Shown here one piece after another: positions 11,570 to 19,789 of a DNA stretch of 64,000 nucleotides. The first letter of the stretch is position 1; the number at the start of each line of letters is the position of its first letter. The position numbers and the translations under genes were made by a program. The DNA comes from Nitrosomonadales bacterium (GTDB taxonomy: Bacteria; Pseudomonadota; Gammaproteobacteria; Burkholderiales; Gallionellaceae), in NCBI GenBank assembly GCA_023259055.1, contig JAHFQZ010000002.1, positions 496,001-560,000 of the forward strand, in the 5' to 3' direction. The notes under the pieces are model-generated. The model was not told where the DNA came from, ran no database searches, and saw only the letters and a program-made list of their open reading frames with translations.

Positions 11570-11594
11570 ACGGGGGCATTCGCCCCCGTTTTCT
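11570..11594 (+). terminator. rho-independent terminator after ftsH
   Basis: ACGGGGGC (11570-11577), loop ATTC, GCCCCCGT (11582-11589), then TTTCTT. The stem ends only a few bases before the folP start codon, so it may attenuate readthrough into folP and also limits any leader available for a ribosome binding site. Confidence 0.75.
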
Positions 11595-11595
11595 T

Positions 11596-12420
11596 ATGCT
11601 GCAACTCGGAAAATTCCAACTCGATCTCTCCCGACCTCTGGTCATGGGCATCGTCAATGTTACGCCCGATTCATTCTCCGACGGCGGGCAGCACATGCAG
11701 CGCGAAGCCGCGATTGCGCATGCGCATCAACTGATTACCGATGGGGCAGACGTAATCGATATCGGCGGCGAATCGACCCGCCCTGGCGCGCGACCGGTCA
11801 GTCTTCAGGAAGAATTGGATCGAGTGCTGCCAGTCATAGAAGGCTTGCGTGGGGCATCAGTCCCGATCTCGATTGATACCTGCAAGCCGCAGGTAATGCA
11901 GGCTGCTATTGCATCCGGTGTGCAAATGGTCAATGACATTAACGCATTGCAAGATGCTGCCGCGATGAATGCAGTCGCTGCCAGCGATGTTGTAGTGTGC
12001 CTGATGCACAAGCAGGGCAGCCCGCAAACCATGCAGACGCAACCCCAATACCAGAATGTAGTGTCTGAAGTCTGTGAATTTCTGCGCGGGCGCATCGCCG
12101 CTGCCAAAGCCGCCGGTATTTCACGAGAGCGTATCGTGATTGATCCGGGTTTTGGCTTTGGCAAGACGTTGGAGCATAATCTCACATTGCTGCGCGAATT
12201 GAGAAAGCTGGCTGAGCTTGGCGTGCCTGTATTGGCTGGGCTTTCGCGAAAGTCGATGCTCGGCGTGTTGACCGGGCGCGAGACAGGTGATCGCGTTGTA
12301 GCAAGCGTGGTTGCCGCCCTGATAGCGGTGCAGCATGGTGCCAACATTGTGCGCGTGCACGATGTGCGCGAGACGGTGGATGTATTGAAGATATGGAATG
12401 CAGTAAACAGAGCGATGTAG
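11596..12420 (+). CDS. folP: dihydropteroate synthase
   Basis: 274 residues. Condenses dihydropterin pyrophosphate with p-aminobenzoate to dihydropteroate, the sulfonamide target. TIM-barrel signatures are clear: MGIVNVTPDSFSDGG, DIGGESTRPGA, SIDT, the VNDI region and a late GLSRKSMLG loop. ATG 11596 gives the usual N terminus, yet no Shine-Dalgarno sequence is visible because the ftsH terminator occupies the upstream bases. Expression is therefore likely leaderless, weak or coupled to readthrough. The genes nudB, folB and folK for neighbouring pathway steps lie elsewhere in the window. Confidence 0.94.
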   Translation: MLQLGKFQLDLSRPLVMGIVNVTPDSFSDGGQHMQREAAIAHAHQLITDGADVIDIGGESTRPGARPVSLQEELDRVLPVIEGLRGASVPISIDTCKPQVMQAAIASGVQMVNDINALQDAAAMNAVAASDVVVCLMHKQGSPQTMQTQPQYQNVVSEVCEFLRGRIAAAKAAGISRERIVIDPGFGFGKTLEHNLTLLRELRKLAELGVPVLAGLSRKSMLGVLTGRETGDRVVASVVAALIAVQHGANIVRVHDVRETVDVLKIWNAVNRAM

Positions 12421-12500
12421 GGTGGCTCAGCCCACCATGCCTGTCCTGAGCCTGTCGAAGCGGTCGGGCAGAGTCCGACATGCCGTTCGCCCGGTTAATG
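12421..12500. repeat. short palindromic repeat tract between folP and glmM
   Basis: The gap holds GGTGG-CTCAGC-CCACC (5-bp stem, near 12421-12440) and then a tract reading CTGTCCTGAGCCTGTCGAAG. The latter is a dispersed proteobacterial repeat type, which is recalled family knowledge. It does not code for anything recognisable and separates folP from the glmM ribosome binding site. Confidence 0.45.
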
Positions 12501-12525
12501 GTGAATAACGAAATGGAGTAATCGC

Positions 12526-13878
12526 GTGAGCAGAAAATATTTCGGAACCGATGGAATACGTGGATGCGTGGGCGAACACCCCATCACACCGCAATTCGTG
12601 ATGCATCTGGGCTATGCGGCAGGCAAGGTGCTGGCAGGCTCCAGCGATATGCGCGGCGAGCGCATTGGCGTGCTGATCGGCAAGGACACGCGCATCTCCG
12701 GCTATATGCTGGAGTCTGCGCTGGAAGCGGGCTTGATCGCGGCAGGTGTGGATGTGTACCTTGCTGGGCCGGTGCCGACCCCGGCGGTTGCTTACCTGAC
12801 GCGTGCGTTGCGTCTGCAAACGGGTATTGTGATCTCCGCCTCGCACAACCCGTTCGAGGACAACGGTATTAAATTCTTCTCCAGCAGCGGCGCAAAATTG
12901 CCCGATGAGACCGAGCGCGCCATAGAAGCGGAGCTGGATAATCCGATGCAGACCAACTCGTCAGATGGCCTGGGCAAGGCTAAACGCATCGACGATGCGG
13001 GAGGCCGTTATATCGAATTCTGCAAGAGCACCTTCCCGGCGGAAATGAATCTACGCGGCATGAAGATCGTCGTGGATAGCGCGCATGGCGCGACCTATCA
13101 CATCGCGCGCCACGTGTTCCACGAACTCGGCGCGGACGTGATCGCCATCGGCGCGCAGCCGGATGGCAAGAACATCAACGATGGCTACGGCGCAACTGCA
13201 CCTGCAAATTTGCAAAAGGCCGTGATTGAACATAAAGCGGACATTGGCATCGCGCTGGACGGTGACGGTGATCGTTTGATAATGGTGGATAGTTCCGGTC
13301 AACTTTATGATGGCGACCAGTTACTGTACGTGATCGCCAGGCATCGCCAGTTGCAGGGCAAACTGAACGGCGGCGTAGTCGGCACGCTGATGACCAACCT
13401 GGCATTTGAACATGCCATGCAGCGGTTCGGCATTTCTTTCCTGCGCGCTAAAGTGGGAGACCGCTACGTGATGGAATTGCTGCAGCAGCAAGGCTGGCAA
13501 CTCGGCGGCGAGAATTCCGGCCACATCATCTGTCTCGACAAGCACAGCACCGGGGACGGCATCGTCTCGGCATTGCAGGTGTTGCACGCGTTGCGTGCCA
13601 ATGGGCAAAGCCTCGCGGAAGCAGCGGGGGATCTGCACATGTATCCGCAGGTGCTGATCAATGTGCGCGTCACAGGTAAGGCAGCAGGGCTATTGGATAT
13701 TCAGGCGGTCAAGGACGCGGTGATTGAAGCTGAACGCAAACTGGATGGCAAAGGCCGCGTGCTGTTGCGACCGTCAGGCACCGAGCCGTTGTTGCGGGTG
13801 ATGGTAGAGGGGGAGGACGGGGAGTTGGTGAGGAAGTGTGCGGATGGGATTGCGGGAGTGGTGAGGGGAGTTGTTTAA
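12526..13878 (+). CDS. glmM: phosphoglucosamine mutase
   Basis: 450 residues. Interconverts glucosamine-6-phosphate and glucosamine-1-phosphate for UDP-GlcNAc, the precursor of peptidoglycan and LPS. The phosphoserine loop SASHNP places the catalytic serine at about residue 106; the metal loop DGDGDR and the sugar loop GGENSGH are present, and the phosphate-binding [12 protein letters not shown] is near the C terminus. GTG start with GGAG upstream. It closes the plus-strand housekeeping block and converges on the Abi-alpha gene. The last codons are G-rich (EGEDGEL, then VVRGVV) but in frame. Confidence 0.96.
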   Translation: MSRKYFGTDGIRGCVGEHPITPQFVMHLGYAAGKVLAGSSDMRGERIGVLIGKDTRISGYMLESALEAGLIAAGVDVYLAGPVPTPAVAYLTRALRLQTGIVISASHNPFEDNGIKFFSSSGAKLPDETERAIEAELDNPMQTNSSDGLGKAKRIDDAGGRYIEFCKSTFPAEMNLRGMKIVVDSAHGATYHIARHVFHELGADVIAIGAQPDGKNINDGYGATAPANLQKAVIEHKADIGIALDGDGDRLIMVDSSGQLYDGDQLLYVIARHRQLQGKLNGGVVGTLMTNLAFEHAMQRFGISFLRAKVGDRYVMELLQQQGWQLGGENSGHIICLDKHSTGDGIVSALQVLHALRANGQSLAEAAGDLHMYPQVLINVRVTGKAAGLLDIQAVKDAVIEAERKLDGKGRVLLRPSGTEPLLRVMVEGEDGELVRKCADGIAGVVRGVV

Positions 13879-13912
13879 TGCTTGATCTATGGTGTAGAGC
13901 GGGTATTTTCAT

Positions 13913-14611
13913 TCACCCGATTTGGAGTGTACAAGCCTCGACAAAACTCTTCCCAAGAAGTGTTGGATTCACCCGCTCAAAGGTTTCTCCACCACCCCAT
14001 GATTTCCCTGTAACAATGCAACCTAGGCGGGCTAGGTTTGCTAGCGCAAGCTTCACGTGCTCTGTAGGTTCTGGGCGGTTGATTCCATCATCCTTCCCCA
14101 CTTCAACCGAATCTGGCAAGCTGCTAACCACAACACCATCATGGCGTGTCTGATCATATGGGAGCGAATATATTTTTTGGAGGATTATTGCTTCAAATGA
14201 TGTGAGCTGCTCTAAGACAGCGATGTATGCTCTTTGAAGGTTTACATGACTTTTTTCATTGGCCGCGTTAACAAGCAATCGAGCCCACAAATCTTGTAGA
14301 TAATCATCGTCCTCTAAAGAAGCAGCCTCAAGTAGTGGTACGGCAAACTTAAGAGGAATTGCTCTAGTTGGTTCACGCAATCCGGCTTCCTGCAAGAGTT
14401 GATCTGCGCGCTGCATTAGCCGAACCTGACGCTCCCATCGCATGTACTTGAGCTTGTCTTCAAATATCCCCATTCCTTGCTCGATAGAGCCCGCAACGTA
14501 ACGTGAGATGAAGCCACCAAATTTTTGACCGGCATCAATGGCTTTCCCTGTAGTTTTGGCAACTTCTTGAACAGCCTTGGCCGTCTCGGATATTGGATCT
14601 TCGCTATTCAT
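13913..14611 (-). CDS. Abi-alpha (DUF4393) family protein, possible phage-defence gene
   Basis: 232 residues, no signal peptide. The N-terminal part is helical with small residues (about 1-50); a central all-alpha region follows (PLLEAASLEDDDYLQDLWARLL), then EHVKLALANLARLGC and a C-terminal beta-like TGKSWGG segment. This layout matches DUF4393, which Pfam calls Abi-alpha for its link to abortive infection; the function here is inferred. The gene stands alone between conserved housekeeping genes, converges on glmM, and is backed by a cluster of palindromic repeats. Its DNA looks more AT-rich than its neighbours, suggesting acquisition. Confidence 0.7.
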   Translation of the reverse strand: MNSEDPISETAKAVQEVAKTTGKAIDAGQKFGGFISRYVAGSIEQGMGIFEDKLKYMRWERQVRLMQRADQLLQEAGLREPTRAIPLKFAVPLLEAASLEDDDYLQDLWARLLVNAANEKSHVNLQRAYIAVLEQLTSFEAIILQKIYSLPYDQTRHDGVVVSSLPDSVEVGKDDGINRPEPTEHVKLALANLARLGCIVTGKSWGGGETFERVNPTLLGKSFVEACTLQIG

Positions 14612-14702
14612 ATAGGCTCCGGCGATTTAGAAGTAATGAAGGTAGGAATCCTAGCATGGCGCTTGCAGGTGCGGATAGATGCCGGGGGTAGCCCGGCGGC
14701 TA

Positions 14703-14901
14703 GTCACTTTTTCTTGCTTCGCCAAAGAATAAGTAACCAAAAAGAAGGCGACCCCGGTTTGCCGCCCCTGCGGGGTTCCCTCGATAGTTCGCAAACAAGC
14801 GGGGCTGCGCAACTCGCCCTAGCGGGGCACACAAAACGTGCCCCACCGCGGAACTCGGACAGTGCTCGCCGGAACCTCCGCTTGTTTGCGAACTATCGAG
14901 G
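14703..14901. repeat. composite inverted-repeat element upstream of the Abi-alpha gene
   Basis: Several nested palindromes are visible. GTCACTTTTTCTT (14703-14715) pairs imperfectly with AAGAATAAGTAAC (14725-14737). A perfect 24-bp inverted repeat joins 14779-14802 (starting CCTCGATAGTTCG) to 14878-14901. Inside it GGGGCAC and GTGCCCC flank a short loop. No credible gene is present. It has the look of a non-autonomous repeat that occurs in many copies, but copy number cannot be judged here. Confidence 0.65.
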
Positions 14902-14934
14902 CGGCGCTCAGGGGATGAAAAGCAAAAGCGGTCA

Positions 14935-14964
14935 ATAGTTGGCGGGCTATTGCCCGCCAACTAT
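14935..14964. repeat. perfect 13-bp hairpin
   Basis: ATAGTTGGCGGGC (14935-14947), loop TATT, GCCCGCCAACTAT (14952-14964). There is no U-tract on either strand, so a terminator role is doubtful. It sits between two other palindromic repeats in the stretch before gluQ. Confidence 0.7.
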
Positions 14965-14982
14965 CGAATTGCCAACGGCACT

Positions 14983-15059
14983 GTAGGATGGGTTGAGCGA
15001 CGCGATACCCATCGATTGCGGTAATTGTTGGGTATCGCTACGCTCAACTCAACCTACGA
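14983..15059. repeat. imperfect inverted repeat of the GTAGGxTGGGTTGAGC type
   Basis: TAGGATGGGTTGAGCGACGC near 14984 is mirrored by a sequence ending CAACTCAACCTACGA near 15059, with GCGATACCCA and TGGGTATCGC inside. The arms are similar but not identical. The repeat lies immediately downstream of the gluQ stop and could act as a transcript end; this is inference. Confidence 0.6.
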
Positions 15060-15062
15060 TGC

Positions 15063-16085
15063 CTAAGTGATCGGCCGTTGTCGGCGACCTTTCAACCTCT
15101 CTGGTTGCCAATGCGCAACTGCCCACTCCAACACTTCCGTAACGTTGCCTTGCCTTAACTCGGTTGGTGGTTGCTGCTGCAGAAATTCCAACACCGCGAT
15201 CAGCGTCGCTACAACGTCATCGGTTGTTATTGCGGGTGCGAGTGTCTGCTTGCTGAGTTTTTCGCCCTGCGCGTTCACTGCGATGGGCAGGTGCATGTAG
15301 GCTGGGGTGGTATAACCCAGCAGGCGTTGCAGGTGAATCTGGCGCGCGGTGGATAGGAGCAGGTCGGCACCGCGCACGATATGGGTGATGCCCTGGAACG
15401 CATCGTCCACCACTACTGCGAGTTGGTAAGCGAACAGGTCATCGGCGCGCTTTACGACGAAATCGCCGATCTCGGTTTCGAGGTGCTGGGTGAGGTGACC
15501 TTGCAGGGCATCGTCAAATTCGATAATTCCGTCGCTGCTCAAAGCACCGTCATTCCCGCGAAGGCGGGAATCCAGTGAGTTTGAAGAAAAGGCATCTTTA
15601 ATTGCTGGATTCCCGCCTTCGCGGGAATGACGGAATAGAAACTGATTCGTCCGTACCCGCCATGCGCGCCCTTCGCGTCCGGCTGGAACGCCGTTGCGGC
15701 AGGTGCCGGGATACACCGGCCCTTCGATGCCATGCAATGCAGAATCAGAAATTTCCTTGCGCGTGCAGGCGCAGGGGTACACCGCGTCGATGGTCTGTAA
15801 GTGCAGCAATGCCTCCTCGTAAGCGTCGGTACGCTGGCTCTGGTAGATGACTGATTCATCCCAATACAGGCCGAACACTTCAAGCGTGCGCAGGATGCCA
15901 TCAGCAGCGCCGGATACGCAGCGCGGCGCATCGAGGTCTTCCATGCGTACCAGCCAAGTGCCGTTGTGTTTTTTTGCGTCGAGATAGCTGCCGAGGGCGG
16001 CAGCGAGAGAGCCGAAGTGCAGGGGGCCAGTCGGTGAGGGGGCGAAACGCCCCCTATATTGATTACGATTGAAAGGCTTTTGCAC
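15063..16085 (-). CDS. gluQ: glutamyl-Q tRNA(Asp) synthetase with an internal repeat-encoded insertion
   Basis: 340 residues against roughly 300 usually. Charges the queuosine base of tRNA(Asp) with glutamate. The Rossmann core shows FAPSPTGPLHFGSL (HIGH-like), the zinc site CAC...YPGTCR (about 105-129), and GEKLSKQ in place of KMSKS. Between AWRVR and IIEFDDALQG, residues about 152-180 are encoded by an 87-bp palindromic repeat, inserted in frame; with flanking residues the excess is about 40. The GTG at 16085 lies within another inverted repeat arm, so the start is uncertain by a few codons. Located between clpA and the repeat cluster. Confidence 0.9.
   Translation of the reverse strand: MQKPFNRNQYRGRFAPSPTGPLHFGSLAAALGSYLDAKKHNGTWLVRMEDLDAPRCVSGAADGILRTLEVFGLYWDESVIYQSQRTDAYEEALLHLQTIDAVYPCACTRKEISDSALHGIEGPVYPGTCRNGVPAGREGRAWRVRTNQFLFRHSREGGNPAIKDAFSSNSLDSRLRGNDGALSSDGIIEFDDALQGHLTQHLETEIGDFVVKRADDLFAYQLAVVVDDAFQGITHIVRGADLLLSTARQIHLQRLLGYTTPAYMHLPIAVNAQGEKLSKQTLAPAITTDDVVATLIAVLEFLQQQPPTELRQGNVTEVLEWAVAHWQPERLKGRRQRPIT
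15547..15633. repeat. 87-bp perfect palindromic repeat inside gluQ
   Basis: Two 29-nt arms, 15547-15575 (CCGTCATTCCCGCGAAGGCG...) and 15605-15633 (CTGGATTCCCGCCTTCGCGG...), are exact reverse complements around a 29-nt centre. The total, 87 bp, is divisible by three and leaves the gluQ frame open, adding RHSREGGNP and LDSRLRGNDG around a 10-residue centre. This palindrome type is widespread between genes of many proteobacteria; here it sits in a coding region. Confidence 0.92.
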
Positions 16086-16214
16086 AACGTAGCGAGCGCA
16101 GATCAGGCAAGGAAAAAAGGGGCGAAAAACCGGAATGTATGTGGCAATACATGAGGATTTTGAGCCTCTTTTCGACGCGGCATCACCAAGCGCAGTAGTT
16201 GTGCAAAGGCCTTT
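16072..16214. repeat. 143-bp inverted-repeat element between gluQ and clpA
   Basis: AAAGGCTTTTGCACAAC (16072-16088) is mirrored by GTTGTGCAAAGGCCTTT (16198-16214), 15 of 17 positions matching. The interior has a core palindrome ATGTAT...ATACAT. The left arm contains the proposed gluQ GTG codon and the right arm touches the clpA stop codon. The internal layout resembles the element at 49851-50051. Confidence 0.7.
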
Positions 16215-18466
16215 TAGGCAGGGACTGCTTCTTCCGCAAACTCCAGTTTGACTTTGCCGTCCTTCACGTCCACGGTGACCTTGCCGCCGTGAGCCAGCCT
16301 GCCGAACAGCAGTTCGTCGGCCAGTGCAGAGCGTATCGTGTCTTGGATAAGTCGCGCCATCGGGCGTGCGCCCATCAACGGATCGAAGCCGTCCTCAGCC
16401 AGATGGTCCTTGAGCGCGTCGGTGAATATGGCTTCCACTTTCTTCTCGTGAAGTTGCTCCTCGAGCTGCATCAGGAATTTGTCTACCACGCGCAGGATGA
16501 CTTCGTGATCCAGCGGCGCGAAGGAAATGACAGCATCGAGTCGGTTGCGGAATTCCGGCGTGAACAGGCGCTTTATGTCGGCCAACTCGTCGCCTGTTGT
16601 CGCTGTTTTTGTGAAGCCGATCTGGGTCTTGTTCAATGCTTCCGCACCTGCATTGGTGGTCATCACGATCACCACGTTGCGGAAATCAGCCTTGCGCCCG
16701 TTGTTGTCGGTCAGCGTACCGTGATCCATCACCTGCAACAGGATGTTATAAATATCCGGGTGCGCTTTTTCGATTTCGTCGAGCAGCAGCACGGCATGCG
16801 GTTGTTTGCTGATGGCTTCGGTTAGCAGTCCGCCCTGATCAAAACCCACGTAACCTGGCGGCGCGCCGATCAGGCGCGACACGGCATGGCGTTCCATGTA
16901 TTCGGACATGTCGAAACGGTGCAGCGGCATCCCCATCGCATAAGCCAACTGACGCGCGACTTCGGTCTTGCCGACGCCGGTCGGGCCGGAGAACAGGAAG
17001 CTGCCGATCGGTTTTTGCGGATTGCCGAGACCGCTACGCGACATCTTGATGGCGGTGGCAAGCGCGTCGATCGCCTTGTTCTGGCCGAACACCACTGCCT
17101 TCAAGTCGCGATCAAGCGTCTTCAGCGCGTTGCGGTCATCGGAAGAAACGCTGCGCGGCGGTATGCGCGCAATCTTGGAAATAATCTCCTCTATTTCATG
17201 CTTGCCAATAATTTTTTTCTGCCGCGATTTCGGCAGGATGCGTTGTGCGGCACCCGCCTCGTCGAGCACGTCGATGGCTTTGTCCGGCAGGTGGCGATCA
17301 TTGATGAAGCGCGCGGAAAGCTCCGCTGCGCTGGTCAATGCCGCAGCGCTGTATTTGACGCTGTGGTGATCTTCAAATCGCGATCTCAGGCCGCGCAGGA
17401 TCGCAATTGTCTGCTCCACGGAGGGTTCCGGGACATCGATTTTCTGGAAGCGACGTGACAACGCGTGGTCTTTTTCGAATACACCGCGATATTCCTGATA
17501 AGTTGTTGCGCCGATGCATTTCAACTGTCCGTTTGACAATGCGGGTTTGAGCAGATTGGAGGCATCCATCGTTCCGCCGGAAGCTGCACCTGCGCCTATC
17601 ATTGTGTGGATCTCATCAATAAATAAAATTGCATTCTGCGCATCGTCAAGTTCTTTCAATACTGCCTTCAGACGCTGCTCAAAGTCACCGCGATACTTGG
17701 TGCCTGCAAGCAGCGAACCCATATCAAGTGCATACACATGCGCATCTTTAAGGATTTCCGGTACATTGTTTTCGACAATACGCCGCGCCAAGCCCTCGGC
17801 AATTGCAGTTTTACCTACTCCTGCTTCGCCTACCAGCAGGGGATTATTTTTGCGGCGGCGGCAAAGTGTCTGGATGACTCGCTCCAACTCTATTTCGCGC
17901 CCGATAAGCGGGTCGATCTTGCCCGCCAGTGCCAGTGCGTTTAAATCCTGCGTGTAGCTCTTCAGTGCGCCACCGGCACTTTGTTCCTGTTCAGTTTCAG
18001 TTTCGTTCTGCGGTTTGGCGGGCGCACCCAACAGGTTTTTATCGGCACTTTGGGTGATCTGGTTTACCACATCAAGGCGGGTGATATTGCGCTGGGTAAG
18101 AAAATGCACCGCATGTGAATCCTTCTCGCCAAACAGTGCAACCAGAATATTTGCGCCGGTTACTTCTTTTTTGCTGGTGGATTGCACATGCAGAATTGCG
18201 CGTTGAATGACGCGCTGAAAACCGATTGTAGGCTGGGTATCCACTTCGCGGTCAGCCGGCGTGACCGGAGTGTGAGTAGCGATGAACTCGGTCAGCACCT
18301 GACGCAATTCGTCGATGTCTGCCCCGCAGGCTCGCAACACCTGTGCAGCGGAGGAATTGTCCAGCATCGTGAGCAGCAGATGTTCGACCGTGATGAATTC
18401 ATGGCGCTTCTGGCGAGCCTCGACAAAGGCCAAATGCAAACTGACTTCCAATTCTTGCGCAATCAT
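16214..18466 (-). CDS. clpA: ATP-dependent Clp protease ATP-binding subunit ClpA
   Basis: 750 residues, the normal ClpA length. AAA+ unfoldase that feeds substrates to ClpP. The N domain (1-150) binds ClpS; the first AAA module has Walker A GEAGVGKTA and Walker B ILFIDEIH; the second has GPTGVGKTE and VLLLDEIEKAHPD. An IGF-type ClpP loop is present as QIGFTK in the second module. ATG 18466 has GGAGGAAG 5 nt upstream and lies 1 nt after the clpS stop, so the two genes are translationally coupled. The upstream in-frame start would be inside clpS. Confidence 0.96.
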   Translation of the reverse strand: MIAQELEVSLHLAFVEARQKRHEFITVEHLLLTMLDNSSAAQVLRACGADIDELRQVLTEFIATHTPVTPADREVDTQPTIGFQRVIQRAILHVQSTSKKEVTGANILVALFGEKDSHAVHFLTQRNITRLDVVNQITQSADKNLLGAPAKPQNETETEQEQSAGGALKSYTQDLNALALAGKIDPLIGREIELERVIQTLCRRRKNNPLLVGEAGVGKTAIAEGLARRIVENNVPEILKDAHVYALDMGSLLAGTKYRGDFEQRLKAVLKELDDAQNAILFIDEIHTMIGAGAASGGTMDASNLLKPALSNGQLKCIGATTYQEYRGVFEKDHALSRRFQKIDVPEPSVEQTIAILRGLRSRFEDHHSVKYSAAALTSAAELSARFINDRHLPDKAIDVLDEAGAAQRILPKSRQKKIIGKHEIEEIISKIARIPPRSVSSDDRNALKTLDRDLKAVVFGQNKAIDALATAIKMSRSGLGNPQKPIGSFLFSGPTGVGKTEVARQLAYAMGMPLHRFDMSEYMERHAVSRLIGAPPGYVGFDQGGLLTEAISKQPHAVLLLDEIEKAHPDIYNILLQVMDHGTLTDNNGRKADFRNVVIVMTTNAGAEALNKTQIGFTKTATTGDELADIKRLFTPEFRNRLDAVISFAPLDHEVILRVVDKFLMQLEEQLHEKKVEAIFTDALKDHLAEDGFDPLMGARPMARLIQDTIRSALADELLFGRLAHGGKVTVDVKDGKVKLEFAEEAVPA

Positions 18467-18467
18467 T

Positions 18468-18782
18468 TTAATCTTCCTCCATGCCACATCGTAGCGGATG
18501 CCCGTGCTGTTTTGCAAACTCTGTTACATGAACCACTTTTGTTTCGGCAACATCCCGAGAATATATCCCGCACACCGCAGAACCCTCATTATGCACTTTG
18601 AGCATGATTTGCAGCGCACGTTCACGGTTTATTGAAAAAAAACGCTGCAACACCTCAATTACAAAGTCCATCGTCGTGTAATCGTCATTGAACAAAATAA
18701 CCTTATACAAGCGCGGGAGCTTTGTTTTCGCGCGTTCCGGTGCCAGTACCGTGCCATTATGATGTTTGGTTTCCTTGCTCAT
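18468..18782 (-). CDS. clpS: ClpS adaptor for ClpA (N-degron recognition)
   Basis: 104 residues. Delivers proteins with destabilising N-terminal residues to ClpAP and inhibits ClpA autodegradation. The conserved core runs from LYKVILFNDDYTTMDFVIEV through the helix RALQIMLKVHNEGSAVCG to VHVTEFAKQHGHPL, containing the ND-D and H residues of the N-degron pocket. ATG 18782 is chosen as the family start (MSKETKHH); the longer frame from 18854 adds 24 residues of no family similarity. Ends 1 nt before clpA. Confidence 0.95.
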   Translation of the reverse strand: MSKETKHHNGTVLAPERAKTKLPRLYKVILFNDDYTTMDFVIEVLQRFFSINRERALQIMLKVHNEGSAVCGIYSRDVAETKVVHVTEFAKQHGHPLRCGMEED

Positions 18783-18979
18783 AGGCGAAATATCTCTAAT
18801 ACGTTTCCTATTTATATACTTGATGATTAACGCAGCTTTTTCAAGCCCATTCAAAAAATATTTTTATAAACCACTTGACGTTATCAACTAAACGGGAGTA
18901 AAAAGCGCGCTGGTGTTTGATTCAAAGTATCTGCAGTACTGGTTTTGCCGTGTGCGATCTTATGACTCAAACAGTTTCG

Positions 18980-18999
18980 CGGGGGATTCCCCGTTTTTT
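18980..18999 (+). promoter_or_regulatory. hairpin with U-tract in the cold-shock gene leader
   Basis: CGGGG (18980-18984), loop GATT, CCCCG (18989-18993) followed by TTTTTT. It is terminator-shaped and lies 18 nt before the csp start codon with the ribosome site AAGGAAG just after it. It could be an attenuator or a temperature-sensitive leader element. Confidence 0.5.
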
Positions 19000-19016
19000 A
19001 GTAAGGAAGCAAACAC

Positions 19017-19220
19017 ATGGCAACTGGTACAGTTAAATGGTTCAACGACGCAAAGGGTTTCGGTTTTATCACTCCCGATGATGGCAGCGAAGATTTGTTC
19101 GCACACTTTTCAGCAATCAATATGAGCGGTTTCAAGTCACTCAAAGAAGGCCAGAAGGTAACCTTTGAAGTAGTTCAAGGTCCAAAAGGCAAGCAAGCAT
19201 CCAATATTCAGGCACCTTAA
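19017..19220 (+). CDS. CspA-family cold-shock / single-strand nucleic acid binding protein
   Basis: 67 residues, a single OB-fold cold-shock domain. The nucleic acid binding motifs KGFGFI (RNP1) and DLFAHFS (RNP2) are intact, with W11 and aromatic residues on the binding face. Members act as RNA chaperones during cold or growth shifts, and many are constitutive. AAGGAAG precedes the ATG. The gene is monocistronic: a leader hairpin lies upstream and a strong terminator downstream. Confidence 0.95.
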   Translation: MATGTVKWFNDAKGFGFITPDDGSEDLFAHFSAINMSGFKSLKEGQKVTFEVVQGPKGKQASNIQAP

Positions 19221-19237
19221 TCGGTTCTTGAGTTGGT

Positions 19238-19270
19238 AAAAAGCCCGGCACGAAAGTGCCGGGCTTTTTA
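19238..19270 (+). terminator. rho-independent terminator after the cold-shock gene
   Basis: AAAAAGCCCGGCAC (19238-19251), GAAA tetraloop, GTGCCGGGCTTTTT (19256-19269). The stem is perfect and has an A-tract on one side and a T-tract on the other, so it can work in both directions. Confidence 0.95.
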
Positions 19271-19405
19271 TTTGGCCAACGCAGCCTGGCGGATGGATGG
19301 AGTGTTGCGTGGAATGTGGCGGCTATAATGGCATCATTTGTTCGCGTTGACAAAAAATGCACGGGCTTTTAGCGTGTTCGGGATCAACAATTTCGCGAGG
19401 TCATC

Positions 19406-19753
19406 ATGTTTTTAAAACGCCGGTTTTTGTTGTTAGCTACGCTTTTGTTTTTTGGTTCATCCCTTATAGGTTTCTCAGGCAAAGGTTATGCTGCAGAGCA
19501 ATCCCGTGTGCGTTCAGGTCAACCATCGGCATTGATAAAAGGTACATGGCACAGTGCGAAGGAAACTCTTACATTCAATGCAAACGGCACCGTTATCTAC
19601 AAGGGGAAAAGATACTACTACGCCGTATCCAGTGGCGGCACGATACAGCTGACCGGGAAACGCGGTTCCTTGACTATTCCTTATCAGCTTACCGGCGGCA
19701 AACTTACCCTGACCGTAGATGGCAAGGCGACGGTTTATGCCCGCAGGCGATGA
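19406..19753 (+). CDS. small secreted beta-rich protein of unknown function
   Basis: 115 residues with a signal peptide (basic MFLKRR, hydrophobic to about residue 22, likely cleavage after GYAA near 30). The mature part alternates beta-type segments: GTWHSAKETLTFNANGTVIY, KRYYYAVSSGGTIQLTGKRG, LPYQL-like IPYQL and GGKLTLTVDG. This pattern suggests a small beta-barrel or meander. I do not recognise a function. GAGG precedes the ATG by 7 nt. It converges on the rhlE-type helicase gene. Confidence 0.75.
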   Translation: MFLKRRFLLLATLLFFGSSLIGFSGKGYAAEQSRVRSGQPSALIKGTWHSAKETLTFNANGTVIYKGKRYYYAVSSGGTIQLTGKRGSLTIPYQLTGGKLTLTVDGKATVYARRR

Positions 19754-19789
19754 GAGGGCGATAAACCGCCGCTGCCGGTTTGTTTTGAA

